Shown here piece after piece: positions 23,401 through 34,456 of a DNA stretch of 64,000 nt (position 1 is the stretch's first letter; each line of letters begins with the position of its first letter). A program made the position numbers and the translations under genes. The notes beneath the pieces are model-generated. The model did no database searches. It saw only the letters and a list, made by a program, of their open reading frames with translations, and was not told where the DNA came from. Source of the DNA: Anthopleura xanthogrammica (Eukaryota; Cnidaria; Anthozoa; Actiniaria; Actiniidae); the NCBI GenBank assembly GCA_964019055.1, contig OZ025210.1, forward strand, positions 10,784,658-10,848,657, read 5' to 3'.

Positions 23401-24541
23401 GAGGTTGTATCAGGGTTCTATCTGTGAGTTAGCCATGCCCTGACTTAGATCAGCCCAGAGGTTGTTTCAGGGTTCTATTTGTGAGTTAGCCATGCCTTGA
23501 CTTAGATCAGCCCAGAGGTGTTTCAGTGTTCGATGAAATTTGAGGGTTTTAGGAAGTCTTAAAATTCACAATTTTTTCCATAATTCATAATAGTAATTTT
23601 GGCAGCTCATAAACAATTTTCACCATCTCATTGCTTTTTAAATTTAAAATATTACCATGAACATTTTAAAATCTCCTAGCACCAACAATGCCTTATGTTT
23701 TGTCCTCTTTCCATTGAAATTTTATTTTTTAAAACTAAATATCTGGACAACAACAATGTAATCTGAGCTCCCTAACAAGAAAACATTACCGAAAAATGAA
23801 TTTTAAGGGTATAATTTCTAAGAAAAATATGGATTGAATATTAAAGCAATTGCACATGTGACAATAAGAATAAATTTTGTACAACAACAATATAATTTGG
23901 AATTATAATCATCAGCATTTTCTAAAAGTGTTGATTTTCACACTTCAAAATCTAACGAGGATTGGATAACATGAAAAAACATTTCCTATTTGTAAACAAG
24001 AAATTTCAAGGCCTAGAGAAAGAAGAGAAAATATGTTGACAACAGTTGAAATTATTCTCATCGGTTTGAACAAAAATGTGTTCTTTTTTCAGGATTTTTA
24101 AACTTACAGTATTTCTTAAATAAAATAAAATATTCTTTATCACACATTAGAATTAATAACAAAGGGAATAATTCTTTGTTAAAAAAGCTGAGCTAAGCTA
24201 AAGAATCACTTATGAAAATCGACTGCCAATACACCACAGTAGATATTAAAGCTGATTTCAAATTCAGATTTTTTTTGCTCCTACTAAAATTTCTGAAATT
24301 CCCTTGAGTGCGATAGCCAAACGTGAAGGAAACTTGTAAGTATCATTCACTAACGATACAATCTCAGTTTTTTATCCAGTAGTCACGAAAGGTTTTCGAT
24401 TAAGAACGACACGTAATTTTTACCTTTTCTTTTCGGAGAAAAACTGATGTGATCCAAATTTGTGACTTCAAATTGGTCATCACTATATTTCGCGAGTAAG
24501 GCTTCTTTTAGCGAGATTTTTTTGTCCTCTTGGTTCTCCAT
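20410..24541 (-). CDS. TBCEL: tubulin-specific chaperone cofactor E-like protein
   Basis: Four exons: 24424-24541 (ATG at 24541), 22795-22952, 22356-22558, 20410-21223 (stop at 20410-20412). Phases 1, 0 and 2 join cleanly into 430 residues, close to the vertebrate TBCEL length (~424). Residues ~60-270 are leucine-rich repeats (LDLGNNKITQW, LSGNPLT, YLNEHNLTEWTEV, LHKSG-like LNKSGIRSW). An LRR cap follows (LNGTKV-like KINGTKV, EREDAERFFIRCY). The last ~85 residues form a ubiquitin-like domain ending DGDEIHVF. There is no CAP-Gly domain at the start, which separates it from TBCE itself. The family is known to destabilise tubulin and affect microtubule turnover in the cytosol; this role is by homology. 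The gene diverges from PTPMT1 with 961 bp between start codons. Introns carry a 57 bp repeat array, a 16 bp minisatellite and a MITE. Confidence 0.95.
21530..22255 (+). repeat. duplicated segment and 16 bp minisatellite in TBCEL intron 3
   Basis: CAAGGGTGGCACTCTTTAAT occurs at 21542 and again at 21922, each followed by GGGTGCCGCTTAA-like units. The second copy expands into a 16 bp array (GATGGGGGTGCTGCTT) at 22030-22220. The array creates His/Pro-rich false ORFs on the other strand. Confidence 0.9.
21674..21850. mobile_element. TIR element, AATATTCTGCAAACTC family, copy 1
   Basis: The ends AATATTCTGCAAACTC and GAGTTTGCAGAATATT are inverted, with inner arms TTTTTCACTGCCGCCAGTCA and complement. 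A second copy is at 43511-43677. Confidence 0.87.
23196..23535 (-). repeat. 57 bp repeat array in TBCEL intron 1
   Basis: Six units in the reverse orientation (CAGCCCAGAGGTTGTTTC). The rest of this 1.5 kb intron, 23540-24420, is A+T-rich with no recognisable feature. Confidence 0.9.
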
Positions 24542-25502
24542 GACTCAAATCATCTACAACCAGCGAACTGAGGCGAAGAGAACACAATAAACTTGAGGAT
24601 CGCACGAACGAAGACAAAAACTGAATATTCGATCAAAAAGAACCTTTGATCAAAACAACAGCAATCCTCGTTTGCAAGTAAGTGACACGTCACGCTTCGT
24701 CACGAAATCGCATGCGTGATATTACATATTTGTTTAGAAATAAACTTGTTTTTATTTTTTAGCCTCAAGAATCTGAATCAAAACAAAATCGTAGGTATTC
24801 TTTGTGAAAATAATCTAGAAAATGAATCTTATTTATTCGAATTTGATGAATTTATGAATAATTTTGCGTAGCTGGGTTACCTTTAGTTGAAACAAGCGCG
24901 AGGCTGGTGACTGGTTTTTAGTCTTTATAGGTAGCATATTAACACAGGCTACCCGTACACATTTACTGCAAAATTTGTTAGGTAAATTGTCAGGTAAATT
25001 CATTTTAAGCAAGATTCATTTAATTTGGTTCTTGCTGACGTTTTTTTCTAAGCTGTAAATATTTCATTCATTCATTCAATTTATTTTTCAGGTCATGTGA
25101 CCCTACTATAAGCTACCCTTCTACCCTTAAACCGAGCAGTTATGTTAAAATTACCAAAAGAAAAAAAAGAAAAGCTCGATTATAGAAAGAACACGAGTTT
25201 TTAGCCCATAACATGTTGATTATAGGAGAAATGGCATTAAATATAGGATCGAAAAATATGGTTCAAATTTCTTTTATGAGGGTTTCCTGTGTTAAAAATA
25301 CGCGATAGTTTGGTGACTAGTTTTTAGTTTACCAGGCCTCGAATAACACAGGCTACCCACACAATTCCCTTTATTTCATTTTGTGTTTGAAGTTTCAGTT
25401 TCAACGCAGAACTGCGCAAAACATCTTCACTTCCGACGTCTTTTTTCCTCCATTCCGTCCACATATTGCCCTCCTTGGATTTCAGTGTCAAATAACTTTA
25501 TC
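24542..25502. promoter_or_regulatory. shared TBCEL/PTPMT1 divergent promoter region
   Basis: The 961 bp between the divergent start codons must contain both 5' UTRs and promoters. No recognisable repeat element dominates it, unlike the surrounding introns. No TATA box or other core element can be assigned with confidence. Bidirectional use is inferred only from geometry. Confidence 0.5.
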
Positions 25503-28323
25503 ATGTCGTCGGGATTTTCTGCGAGAGTTTTTTTTTATCCAACTCTCTTGTGGAATGTAGTAATGGAGAGTAGCTCGCGAAGATGGTACGACAGGATTGA
25601 TTCTACTGTTATCTTAGGAGCTTTACCTTTTAAAAGCCAAACCAGAGAGGTAAATTGTCAACATAAACTTGTCTTTGCAGAAATTCAAATTACGACGATA
25701 AATGTTCATAAAATGTGATTTTTTTCCTATTAAGCTTAATTTTCACGTGACTATTTACAAAATGATGGTTAAGCTTATTCATTTGAAAAATATTATAACA
25801 CAAATATATAAGGTTTACTTTAGGAAATTACTATATTTGTCAAATGTTATTGTAATCAAAACAATGCATCATTTTAGATAAATATTTATATTCTCACTTA
25901 GGGATTTAGAACATTTTTAATGTATTGGTTAGGAGAAATTAGAGGTTTATCAGATAAACATTAGCTTCCTACTAGCATCTCTATTTGAAAGTGAAGGGTG
26001 TTGAGGAAAATTCCCCATACTGTTACTAAATTAAGAAAATATGTAACTTCTTGCGTTTTAGGATATGAAAATTATAGATCCTTTCAGCGGCATGTTGTTT
26101 TTCCATTTTCAAACCATGTGTCATTCTCTTGAGAATACAATAAGATTCATTGTTGAGTTGTACCACATTTATGTGTCTTTTCAAGTACTGCAACTGTTAA
26201 ACAATGAAATACTACTCTAGGGAATGGTACATGGTTTCATGTGTGGCCTTTAAAAAGTCATTTTTACATCATTACATTTTTTTAAACTCTTTTTTAAGAT
26301 AAGTATTTTCACATCACTATATTAAAAAAATTTTCTCAAGATGTAAATTTTTAGTTGCACCTCAGACCCTCCCCACCCCTTTGAATCTCTGATCTCCCTC
26401 CATGAGGTATGGATGTTTTCTGGAACTGTGCAATATACCCTTGTCATATCCTCCCCATCCCTTGGAAACTCCAATACCCCTCATTGGACCTTTTCTGAGA
26501 TACCAAACATGGTGCATTGTGGTCTATCTTGGGTACAGACATCTTTTGTACCCCATGCCTTATATGGTGTTATTTGTGCCAAAGCTAGACCATGATGCAT
26601 CATGTTTATTGAACTCAGAAAAGGCCTATGAGGTAGGTATGGATAGTTTCTGAAACTACAATGTATACCCTTCTCAGACCCTCCCCACCCCTTAGAAATT
26701 CCAATGCCTCTCCATGGGTGGAGGTATGGAGATTTTTTGGTACTACACAATATACCCTCCTCAGACCCTCCCCACCCCTTGGAAATTCCAATGCCACTCC
26801 ATGTAGGAGGTATGGATATTTTCTGAAACCACACAATATATATATCCCCCTGAGACCCTCTCCACCCCTTGGAATTTCCAATTCCTTCCTGTGGAACTTG
26901 CAAGTGTGCATCATTAATGTTTGGACTGATTATATTTTGATAGCTTGTTGAGAAAGAGAAAGTGAAGGGGGTTGTCACATTGAATGAAGAATATGAAACA
27001 AAATATTTCTCAAACACTGCGGAGGTAAGAGGAAAAATCCTTTATTTGATTCATGGTTTCTTTCAGTTTCTTCCCTGACCAGACCTGTCCAACACTCAGA
27101 TTCTTAAAATAACTGATACAAAAGTCTAAACCTCTTGAGCTTGGGTGTAATAATTTCCCAGTTCAGACCATGTGTCATTCTCTTGAGAATGAGATTCTTT
27201 GTTTGAGTTGTATCTGAAATCATGTGTCTTCTCATGCACAACCATTAAACAAAGAAATGATACTCTTGAGAACGACACATGTTCTGAAATGTGAAAACAT
27301 TATGCACCTAAGGTAAAGATGGGTATTGCATCAGTAATGAGATCATGTCAGGAAAAGAAAAATTAAAAGCTTATTGTTTATCTAGGAGTGGGCGGCTTGG
27401 GGGGTAACCCAGTTACGCCTGGCAACAGTGGATTTCAATAACGCACCACCGCAGGAGATGTTACGGAAAGGAGTCGAGTTTGTAGAGGATATGAGGTCAA
27501 ACGGAAACACTGTTTATGTGCATTGCAAAGCTGGACGAGGAAGAAGTACAACACTTGTAGCTTGTTATCTCATGAAGGTAGGTTGGCTGTTGATTTCTTC
27601 ACAGCAATAGCCAATGTGCACCAGCTTGAATTCTAGCACAAAGCATTCTGGGAAACTGAGTCCTTGCACTTTTTTGGTCCCTCCAAAAATTTATCTTACA
27701 ATTTTTCCTTGTACATTTTCTATGGAAATGTAAGTATTTCAAAAGACGAAATTAAGAGTAATTTTTTTCTGATATTTCCTTTGATTTCCCTGTTCCATTT
27801 TTGCAGGACTCCATTTCCCAGAGTGCTTTGTGAGCTTTGATGCACACTGCCTATTACCTTTCCCTGACAAATTCACTTGAGTGACCATGAAATAATGGCT
27901 TGAGGTCAAGGTTCAACTTGATAAAATACAGTAAATGTATTACACTTGCTTTAATTTGACCTCTCTGAGACTCACAGAGTCAGGAGTGAAGGAAGTGAAA
28001 AAAAGGGAATAAGAAAAGAAAGCGAACATCAAAGTCCAGAGAAATTGTTCCTCGCAGGATTTTCATTTGCGTTTTCCAATTCCAATTTTTGGGCTCTATC
28101 GAAATTTAGTTTTGATTTAGATGCTTGCACATTATGACACAATAATGGTCTCAACCTATTTCCCTTATTTCTGTGTTTTCTTATGTGTTAGAAAATGTCA
28201 ATGACGCCAATGGAAGCACATTCCTTCATTCAGTCCAAGAGGCCACACATTCGACTTGGATCTCGACAATGGGAAGCCATGAATACATATTACGAACAAC
28301 TGACCAGCTCCAAGAACCACTGA
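25503..28323 (+). CDS. PTPMT1: phosphatidylglycerophosphatase / mitochondrial protein-tyrosine phosphatase
   Basis: Four exons: 25503-25649, 26944-27024, 27386-27577, 28192-28323, all phase 0, giving 183 residues (human ~201). The N-terminus has [12 protein letters not shown], the family's membrane/mitochondrial targeting stretch, then [15 protein letters not shown]. Exon 2 gives [10 protein letters not shown], the conserved EEYE motif at residues 64-67. Exon 3 holds Asp92 in TVDF, the likely general acid, and the catalytic P-loop HCKAGRGRS (Cys123, Arg129). Exon 4 gives [16 protein letters not shown], the conserved C-terminal IR.RPGQ-like helix. All key dual-specificity phosphatase residues are present. 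In the known family the enzyme removes phosphate from phosphatidylglycerophosphate in cardiolipin synthesis at the inner mitochondrial membrane. Introns contain two family-A MITEs, ~85 bp repeats and a ~250 bp MITE. Confidence 0.95.
26083..26250. mobile_element. family-A MITE in PTPMT1 intron 1
   Basis: Diverged copy: CAAACCATGTGTCATTCTC, loop GTTAAACAATGAAATACTAC, right end GGAATGGTACATGGTTTCA. Confidence 0.8.
26350..26900 (+). repeat. ~85 bp repeat array in PTPMT1 intron 1
   Basis: Five to six diverged units marked by CAGACCCTCCCCACCCCTTG and GGTATGGATATTTTCTG. They are the reverse complement of the 1180-1700 family and fill the intron up to the 26944 acceptor. Confidence 0.87.
27126..27318. 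mobile_element. family-A MITE in PTPMT1 intron 2
   Basis: Full-length copy (TTGAGCTTGGGTGTAATAA to ATTATGCACCTAAGG); it makes up more than half of a 361 bp intron. Confidence 0.87.
27606..27858. mobile_element. ~250 bp MITE with AATAGCCAATGTGCA ends, copy 1
   Basis: The imperfect TIRs read AATAGCCAATGTGCACCAGC and, inverted, the end at 27858; both contain AGCACAAAGCATTCTGGGAA or a close variant. Copy 2 lies at 56562-56812 in the opposite orientation. Confidence 0.87.
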
Positions 28324-28541
28324 ATATTTCTAATACAGTCGTTAGTGTTGGGCAATCTATAATTTCTATATTATATCTAATATTTTCTAAGACTAATTTT
28401 CGAAATATATTTTTGTATATACATTTGAAGTTCAAAATTTGATTATTTAACATCGAGCAATTTTCGAAGCCTCTTAAAAACAACATTACTTTTTTCATGG
28501 AATAAGTTATTCTTGTGAGTTATCAGTTGTAGATTTCTATT

Positions 28542-28947
28542 AGGGACCAGTCATTATTTATGTGGGGGGTGGGGGATGTTTTTTGTCTGCATTAAAACAT
28601 TTTTCCCTGACCCACCCCTTGAAGTATTAAATTTAATTTTTGACCCACCCCATATGGAATTCATTTCAGAGGTATCTTTTCTCGATTCTGTATATATCAT
28701 ACCATTCATTATACAGTCGTTAACAAATTACCCATCTCTTAAACAACCTCTCTCCCCCTCCCCAACAACCCTCCCTCATTCCATAGCTTGGGTCCGAATA
28801 CCTGTTTTTGCTTGAATATATTCTTGTACATTTACATTTGCTTGAATATATTTATTTTGACCCACCCCCTTTCTTTAAAAAATATAAGCTTGACCCCCCT
28901 TGATTTCTCCCCCCACCCCCCTCCCACATAAATAATGACCAGTCCCT
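28542..28947. mobile_element. ~406 bp TIR element, AGGGACCAGTCATTATTTA ends
   Basis: Perfect inverted ends AGGGACCAGTCATTATTTA / TAAATAATGACCAGTCCCT, then G-rich and C-rich subterminal tracts. The interior is pyrimidine-rich with no gene. 28950-29300 is A+T-rich and featureless. Confidence 0.88.
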
Positions 28948-29324
28948 TAGTTTTTCCCTCGTTTTATTTTTCTTTCAATTTTTCATGTAATGTAGTATAT
29001 ATTTATAGCATAAAGTGACCTGAACTATTAAAGATGTTTACTTTTTATCACCGAGAACATTTTCTTCTACATTATGCTTTTTTAAGGTGTATTGTGACAT
29101 CATGGTTGGGTGGATGACATCATTATGATTTCATGGCCAAGTGGTTACCATGGTTTCAACACCTTATTGTCCGTTGTTTAAGAGACCAATAATCCACTTA
29201 AAGGTCTCATCCCACTTTCGTTCCATATTGCTCTCAGTGCACTGTTTGTCAAAACAGTTTTTATTGCATTGTGTTGATCCTGAAAAATTTGCAATAAATG
29301 AGGTGATACAATGATAATTAGTAA

Positions 29325-29600
29325 AGAATTGGCACACCTCAGGGAGAAGGATGACACACCTCAGGGAAGAAGGATGACACACCTCAAGGAGAAGGATGGC
29401 ACACCTCAGGGAGAAGGATGGCACACCTCAGGGAGAAGGATGGCACACCTCAGGGAGAAGGAAGACACAACTCAGGGAGAAGGATGTCCCACCTCAGGGA
29501 GAAGGATGACACACCTCAGGGAGAAGGATGACACACCTCAGGGAGAAGGATGACACACCTCAGGGAGAAGGATGAAACATCTCAGGGAAAAGGATTGCCA
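29325..29600 (+). repeat. 22 bp minisatellite, about 12 units
   Basis: Unit ACACCTCAGGGAGAAGGATG plus two bases; it ends just before the stop codon of the unnamed basic-protein gene (29629). Confidence 0.93.
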
Positions 29601-29628
29601 CAATTCAGAGAGGATGCATTCCAAAATT

Positions 29629-31473
29629 CTATCTAATCTTGTAAAGCATTTTTACCAGGAGTCCTTGCTTTGTATTGATTACATTGCTGCGTACGGGAAC
29701 CTTTGGCAAAGCGTGGGGCACTGTGAAAGAAAATATTCTTAATATGACAAGAAAGTAATAATGTGATAATTAATGTGTTAAAGGTATTGATACTTACCTA
29801 ATCCAATACTAAGCCCTTCATTTGGTCTGTGGTCGAAGCGTGTCGTTAGTTTCCGTTTAACCAATTTTGCTCTCCTTGGAAACAAGTTTGGGTCTTGAAA
29901 ACTGGAGCGTGACGTTGATTCTAAACTGTAGTGGATGGTTGGCGGACCCTCTTTAAAAAATCGCAAATTCCAGTCAGATGTATCCTACCATTTTGGAAAA
30001 TATCATAATGATAGGCGACGTCAGGGCGACGTCAAAGCAACTCGATTTGGAGGACAAAACAAAAGAATTTCAATCTCCTCAGAATTGGAACCTACACTAG
30101 TATTGTCCTACAAATTGAGCTGCATTCCGACGTGCTGCAAGGGGTCTATAACGATCGACAGCATGATTTACACTCAAATGGTTCTAGAGTGCAAACAATA
30201 TATCCGTGAAACATTAGTTAATCTTATACTAAATAGTGCAAGTTTGTGAAAATTCTATTGTTTTCTATTGTTTAATTAGCACTATTTTGTGCTATTTAGT
30301 AATTTGTATTTCACGGATATTTTGTTTGCACTCTATTAGTAACATGTAATACAGATTATACAATCAAACCTAAGATTTTCTTTGAAGAGCTTGTCTCGTG
30401 CTCACTTCATTTCAAAACTCTGGAGTTTGGCTTCCGTCAATCAAATAGACCTTCAGACCACGTGTCATTCCCTTGAGTATCATTTCTTTGTGTGGACGCG
30501 ATTGAAACAAAGAATCCCATGTGTTGGTCGCGCATTTATGGAATGGGGTAAGGTTACTAAAACCACTCTCAGAAAGAATCAAGAAAATCGAAAAACCATC
30601 CTACCTCTTTCAGCTTCCCATGGCGATATTGTTAGTGGAGGATTACACGAAAAATTTGTAAGTTCTGCAGGAGAAATATGATGGTTAGATGTTTATTTTT
30701 CTTAAAGAAAAAAGCCGAATTTTCTTACGTAAGTGACTTAGCAGATTTGGGAAGCGTGCCCTTGTGTTGCAGAAGTTGGGATTCCAGATGGCGTATGGCT
30801 AAAAGAATGAAAAAACATAAATTAGAAATTTTATTAATAGAATGTAGAAAGTTATGTGTAGGTAACCCGTGAACAAAGTATTTTCTTTGAATAGCCAGGT
30901 ATATGTTGGAGACTTCAGCAAAGAGGTAAAAAGCGATAAGTTAGAGCCGAAATACCTCAAGAAGTGAATGGATTATTTGCACGATACAATGGGAAGCCAT
31001 TTCAATGTTAAGTTTAAGTCGTACATGTACAGCGCACGCGCGCTTACAGAGCAGATTTGGTATGAATGTGGAAAACTCATGCACGCGGTATGGACTTGCA
31101 CGCGTGCCGTAACCGTGACCATGTCTTTCGAATTAGCAATGATCTCGCGTGCCAGGAATGGTTCAAAAAAATTCGTTATTCCCATGTCATTTCACAGTCA
31201 TCTACTCTGTCGTCGATCCATACTTTTCCAATTCAATTCTTACGAAGTCGCTCGAATTACAATAAGAATTCACTTGCTCACCTGTGCGGTGGAATGGAAA
31301 CCTGGTTGAAAGCGAAGTCCCAGTGGCTGAGGATTGTGTCGTCTGGTCGGCGACAAGACCCTAGCTTTGAGGTCACGTGGTATGGTAGGGACAGGAGCAT
31401 AATCTATCAGGGAGATAGACTTGGATCTTTTGCTCCTGGCCCGCCTTTTGAGCAGCTTGATGTCCTCACTCAT
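29629..31473 (-). CDS. uncharacterised basic protein, three exons
   Basis: I do not recognise this protein. Exons 31282-31473 (ATG at 31473), 29798-29948 and 29629-29720 (stop at 29629-29631) have GT/AG borders and phases 0 and 1 that join without a stop into 144 residues. The product is rich in Lys/Arg, Pro and Ser. The first exon reads MSEDIKLLKRRARSKRSKSI and later RFQPGFHSTAQ; the second contains PPTIHYSLEST, FPRRAKLVKRKL and FDHRPNEGLSIG. No signal peptide, membrane segment or catalytic motif is visible. Basic, Pro-rich, low-hydrophobicity proteins with short conserved peptides are common among ciliary microtubule inner proteins, but that is only a guess. Intron 1 contains a family-B MITE, a foldback and a fragment of family A. 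The second exon's acceptor (AAAGAG) is the weakest link. Confidence 0.6.
30011..30150. mobile_element. family-B MITE, full copy
   Basis: 140 bp; GACGTCAAAGCAACTCGATT ... TTGGAGGACAAAACAAAAG ... TGCTGCAAGGGGTCTATA. It lies in intron 1 of the basic-protein gene. Confidence 0.85.
30182..30335. mobile_element. foldback with TAGAGTGCAAACAATAT ends
   Basis: AGAGTGCAAACAATATATCC pairs with the inverted end near 30335, via AATAGTGCA / TGCTATTT inner arms. Confidence 0.78.
30447..30520. mobile_element. family-A MITE fragment
   Basis: AATAGACCTTCAGACCACGT then a truncated loop (AAACAAAGAATCCCATG); about one third of the element remains. Confidence 0.6.
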
Positions 31474-31977
31474 TATCTGCTGTCGTCACGTTCCATTTCT
31501 AAATGATGAGCACGATTAATGACGTCATAAGAGCGCTCACGCGACGCGCTATGAAGATTATGACGTCATATTGAAAGATGAAGTTCATATATTCAACATT
31601 TCTGTAAAAGTCCGTCATTCATGACGCCATATGAGCGGTCATCGTGACATCATAATCAGAGAAACAATGTTTATTCTTACTCAAAAAAATAAAGTTTTCT
31701 ATGTCTTTCCATTGTACTGAATTGGCTTCTTAAGATATTTTACAGCCAAGTGGCTTCGCATTGGCATTTTTCTACCGCGGCTGCACTTCACTGCATTGGC
31801 TTTCCAACGTTTTTATCCTATGTTTTGTCCCATGTTCAAGTAATGATATGATTAAATAGCATTGTTTCATGGTGTTCTTTGAATTGCTCGCATGAAAAAA
31901 ACCCATGGCCAGATTTTTCCATTCTTTCTTGTTTCAACAAACATGCATGCACTCCAGACCTCTAATCTCTTGGCTTA

Positions 31978-32054
31978 TTTATTTATTTATTTATTTGTTT
32001 GTTTGTTTGTTTGTTTGTTTGTTTGTTTGTTTGTTTGTTTATTTATTTATTTAC
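31978..32054 (+). repeat. TTTA/TTTG tetranucleotide microsatellite
   Basis: About 19 units, with ATTT units at both ends and GTTT units in the middle. Confidence 0.95.
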
Positions 32055-32275
32055 CAATATTTAGCCAGGAGTTTGCCTTTTCAGCATTGCTGATATCAAT
32101 GGGGGTCCTGGTAAGTTAGAGAAATAAATGAGCAGAAAAACAATATTCTATAAAAAAAACGAAAATGACAGAAATTATGTCAAATTGGCACAGAAGCTAA
32201 TTCCCAGAAAAGACTTTTCACTGGCTTTTGGGTAAATTGCAAAAATTCACTGACCAAAATCAAATTTCCCTAACA

Positions 32276-32467
32276 ATAGACCTTTTTAGCTTAGGTGGTT
32301 TGTTATCCATTTTCAGACCATGTGTCATTCTCTTGGGAATAAGATTCTTTGTTTGAGTTGTATCCATATTCATTAGTCTTCTCATGTGCAACTGTTAAAC
32401 AAAAAAATTATACTCTAGGGAATGACACGTGAACTGAAATGAGACAACAAACCGCCCAAGCTAAAAA
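32276..32467. mobile_element. family-A MITE
   Basis: Full-length diverged copy (ATAGACCTTTTTAGCTTAGG to its complement), 290 bp downstream of the CKS1 stop codon. Confidence 0.88.
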
Positions 32468-32759
32468 GAAATATATTCCCTGACCTTGAAAGAATTTCAG
32501 AATTCACAGACTTTTCCCTGACCATGGGAGCCCTGATTTTATACCCTTTAAATTTGAAACAACTACAGAAGCCTAACAAGTTAGAAAAGACAAACTAAAA
32601 ACTTCTAAATCTCATTTATTTGTTGTTGAATTTTGTACATATAAACATTAAACAATTTTCTTTAAAACTTCTTTAAACACTCGATGCTTTTTAAAATATA
32701 AAAACAGTACAAATGTTTTAAAGCTTTATAATATAACAATGAATTATGACAAGACAGCA

Positions 32760-34456
32760 TCAAGTTGTGGTAGTTTGACGAACTCTTCGGAAGAGTAGGA
32801 TATGGGGTTCTGAAATAAATAGAAAAATAAAGGAAAAAATATAAGTATATGTGAATTATATTTTCATTCAAAGTCACTCAATCCATATACTCCTAATTCA
32901 AACTCCTAAAGTTATATACAAAGTTTGTATTTTCTAACCATCACTTCCTGTAAGGCTGTTCAGTGAGGTTCACTCCACAAATACTACCACTACATTTACT
33001 ATTTACATCACACAACACTAAACTCGCATGTTAATTTTTGTGGAGGGAGAATAACTGGAAAACCCAGAGAAAAACCCTCATGGCAAGGGAGAGAACAACA
33101 CACAAAACAAATTCAACTCAACTCAACTCGCATATATGAGTTCAGTTGAGAATTGAGACAATGCCTTGATGAATGCTGATGGACAAAGGTGCAGTGGTAG
33201 ATCCAGGTGGTTGTCACAGGGTGCCGACGACCCCTCTTTCTAGCTCGGAATTAGTTGTTTAGTATAGCATAGGGGGCGTCTTCCAAATTTTGTGCTTTCC
33301 TAGCTTGGCATTAGTTTAAAACTTTTTGACCCCCTCCCTCCTAGATCTACCCAAGAGGTAGCCTCAATATCTTCTCTGAATTCAGGTATATAGGTTCAGG
33401 TTTTGTTATTGCACAACTGATCAATGGCATCCATGGGGGGAGGGGGGATCTTTGACACTAGCACAGGTCACTATATGAACCATGGCTCAAGAATACAAGG
33501 TTGTTTTTGAGTACCTGGTTCATGTATCAAATAATGTATCCATCCTGGAGACTGTTGCACTCCTAAATTCCTCCACTCGCTTTCTGTCATAAGGTGGGTA
33601 TTGGGTACCAGGTGTGCTAGGTCTTTGGGTAACATCACATGCCTGAAAATGAAAAGAATTTAATACAAATCAGCCTTATTATTGGTTGATTGCCTTTGGT
33701 AAATAACATAATTTGATTCAAACTTTATTGATATCCTGAAATACTGGGATGATCAAAGTCAGGGCGTGGCTAGCTCTTACGCAGATTGAATTGGAATTTA
33801 GCATGTTAGGTTTTGCAAAGGTAGGAAAACCAGATAAAACTGTCAAGTCTGTAAATTGAAATCGAGACCCTGGCCATCTAAGTGAGCAACTGGCCCTTCA
33901 CTCTTTGTTTTGAAAATCATTTCTTGAGTGGTTTTAAGATAAATCACAGATGAAAATTATATCACAGACTCTGGCCATAAAAAATCATAATGGACTGTGA
34001 TTGGTTAGAAAATTTAAGGTGAGAGGTGAGTGCACTAATACCACTTTGAATCTGGACCTGGGGAAATCTAAAGTGTATCTGATCTGACCACTCTCCCAAA
34101 CCACTTCTCCCAATTCTTTTCCAAGGGGGAGGGGGAGGGGGTGAGAGGGGATCAAAATGATGGATTATTTTCTTTATAAAATTTACTAAAACTAACACGA
34201 CTAAAACACTTTTCGAGCTTCTAATCTTGGATTAAGAATTTTAATTGTAAAAAGAATAAACTTAATTTTGAAATACTATCTTCAACATGGTAAACATCCA
34301 ACATGGCTGTCATATTTGTCATTATATTTTGTAGACTCTAGCTTCTTCTATTTTTAAAAGAAATATTCTTCCTAAAGCTTATTTTCCTTACCTGTATTCG
34401 TATTTTTCGTCAAAATATTTCTCAGAATAAGATATCTGCTTGACATTAAGCGGCAT
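32760..34456 (-). CDS. CKS1: cyclin-dependent kinase regulatory subunit CKS1
   Basis: Three short exons: 34392-34456 (ATG at 34456), 33515-33642 and 32760-32809 (stop TGA). Phases 2 and 1 join to 80 residues, the usual length for the family. The sequence runs [20 protein letters not shown] at the start, [18 protein letters not shown] in the middle, and [12 protein letters not shown] at residues 62-73, which includes the diagnostic hinge motif HxPEPH. CKS proteins bind CDK1/CDK2 and phosphorylated substrates and, in animals, help SCF-Skp2 recognise p27; this is family knowledge. The C-terminal tail VRQTTTT replaces the Lys/Pro-rich tail of vertebrate CKS1. An AATAAA on the minus strand at about 32615-32620 is a plausible polyadenylation signal. 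Each exon is too short to show as a long ORF. Confidence 0.95.
33000..33145 (-). mobile_element. SINE body fragment in CKS1 intron 2
   Basis: The complement contains GTGTTGTTCTCTCCCTTGCC and CTCCCTCCACAAAAATTAAC, matching 18600-18745 and 35590-35800. The neighbouring 33190-33360 carries a separate GTAGATCCAGG ... TAGATCTACCC element-like stretch, and 33735-33900 a solo 57 bp unit with its SINE-like flank. Confidence 0.6.

Larger units (their letters stand above)
31474..32759. other. spacer between basic-protein gene and CKS1
   Basis: 31500-31680 holds three diverged direct copies of a segment with ATGACGTCATA or ATGACGCCATATGA; such CRE-like palindromes sit just upstream of the basic-protein start and could be regulatory. 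31978-32054 is a TTTA/TTTG tetranucleotide tract. 32276-32467 is a family-A MITE. I see no gene. Confidence 0.5.

Noticed and set aside
31066..31506. 146-codon plus-strand ORF
   Set aside because: It overlaps the spliced minus-strand exon 31282-31473, which has better support; no homology recognised for the plus frame.
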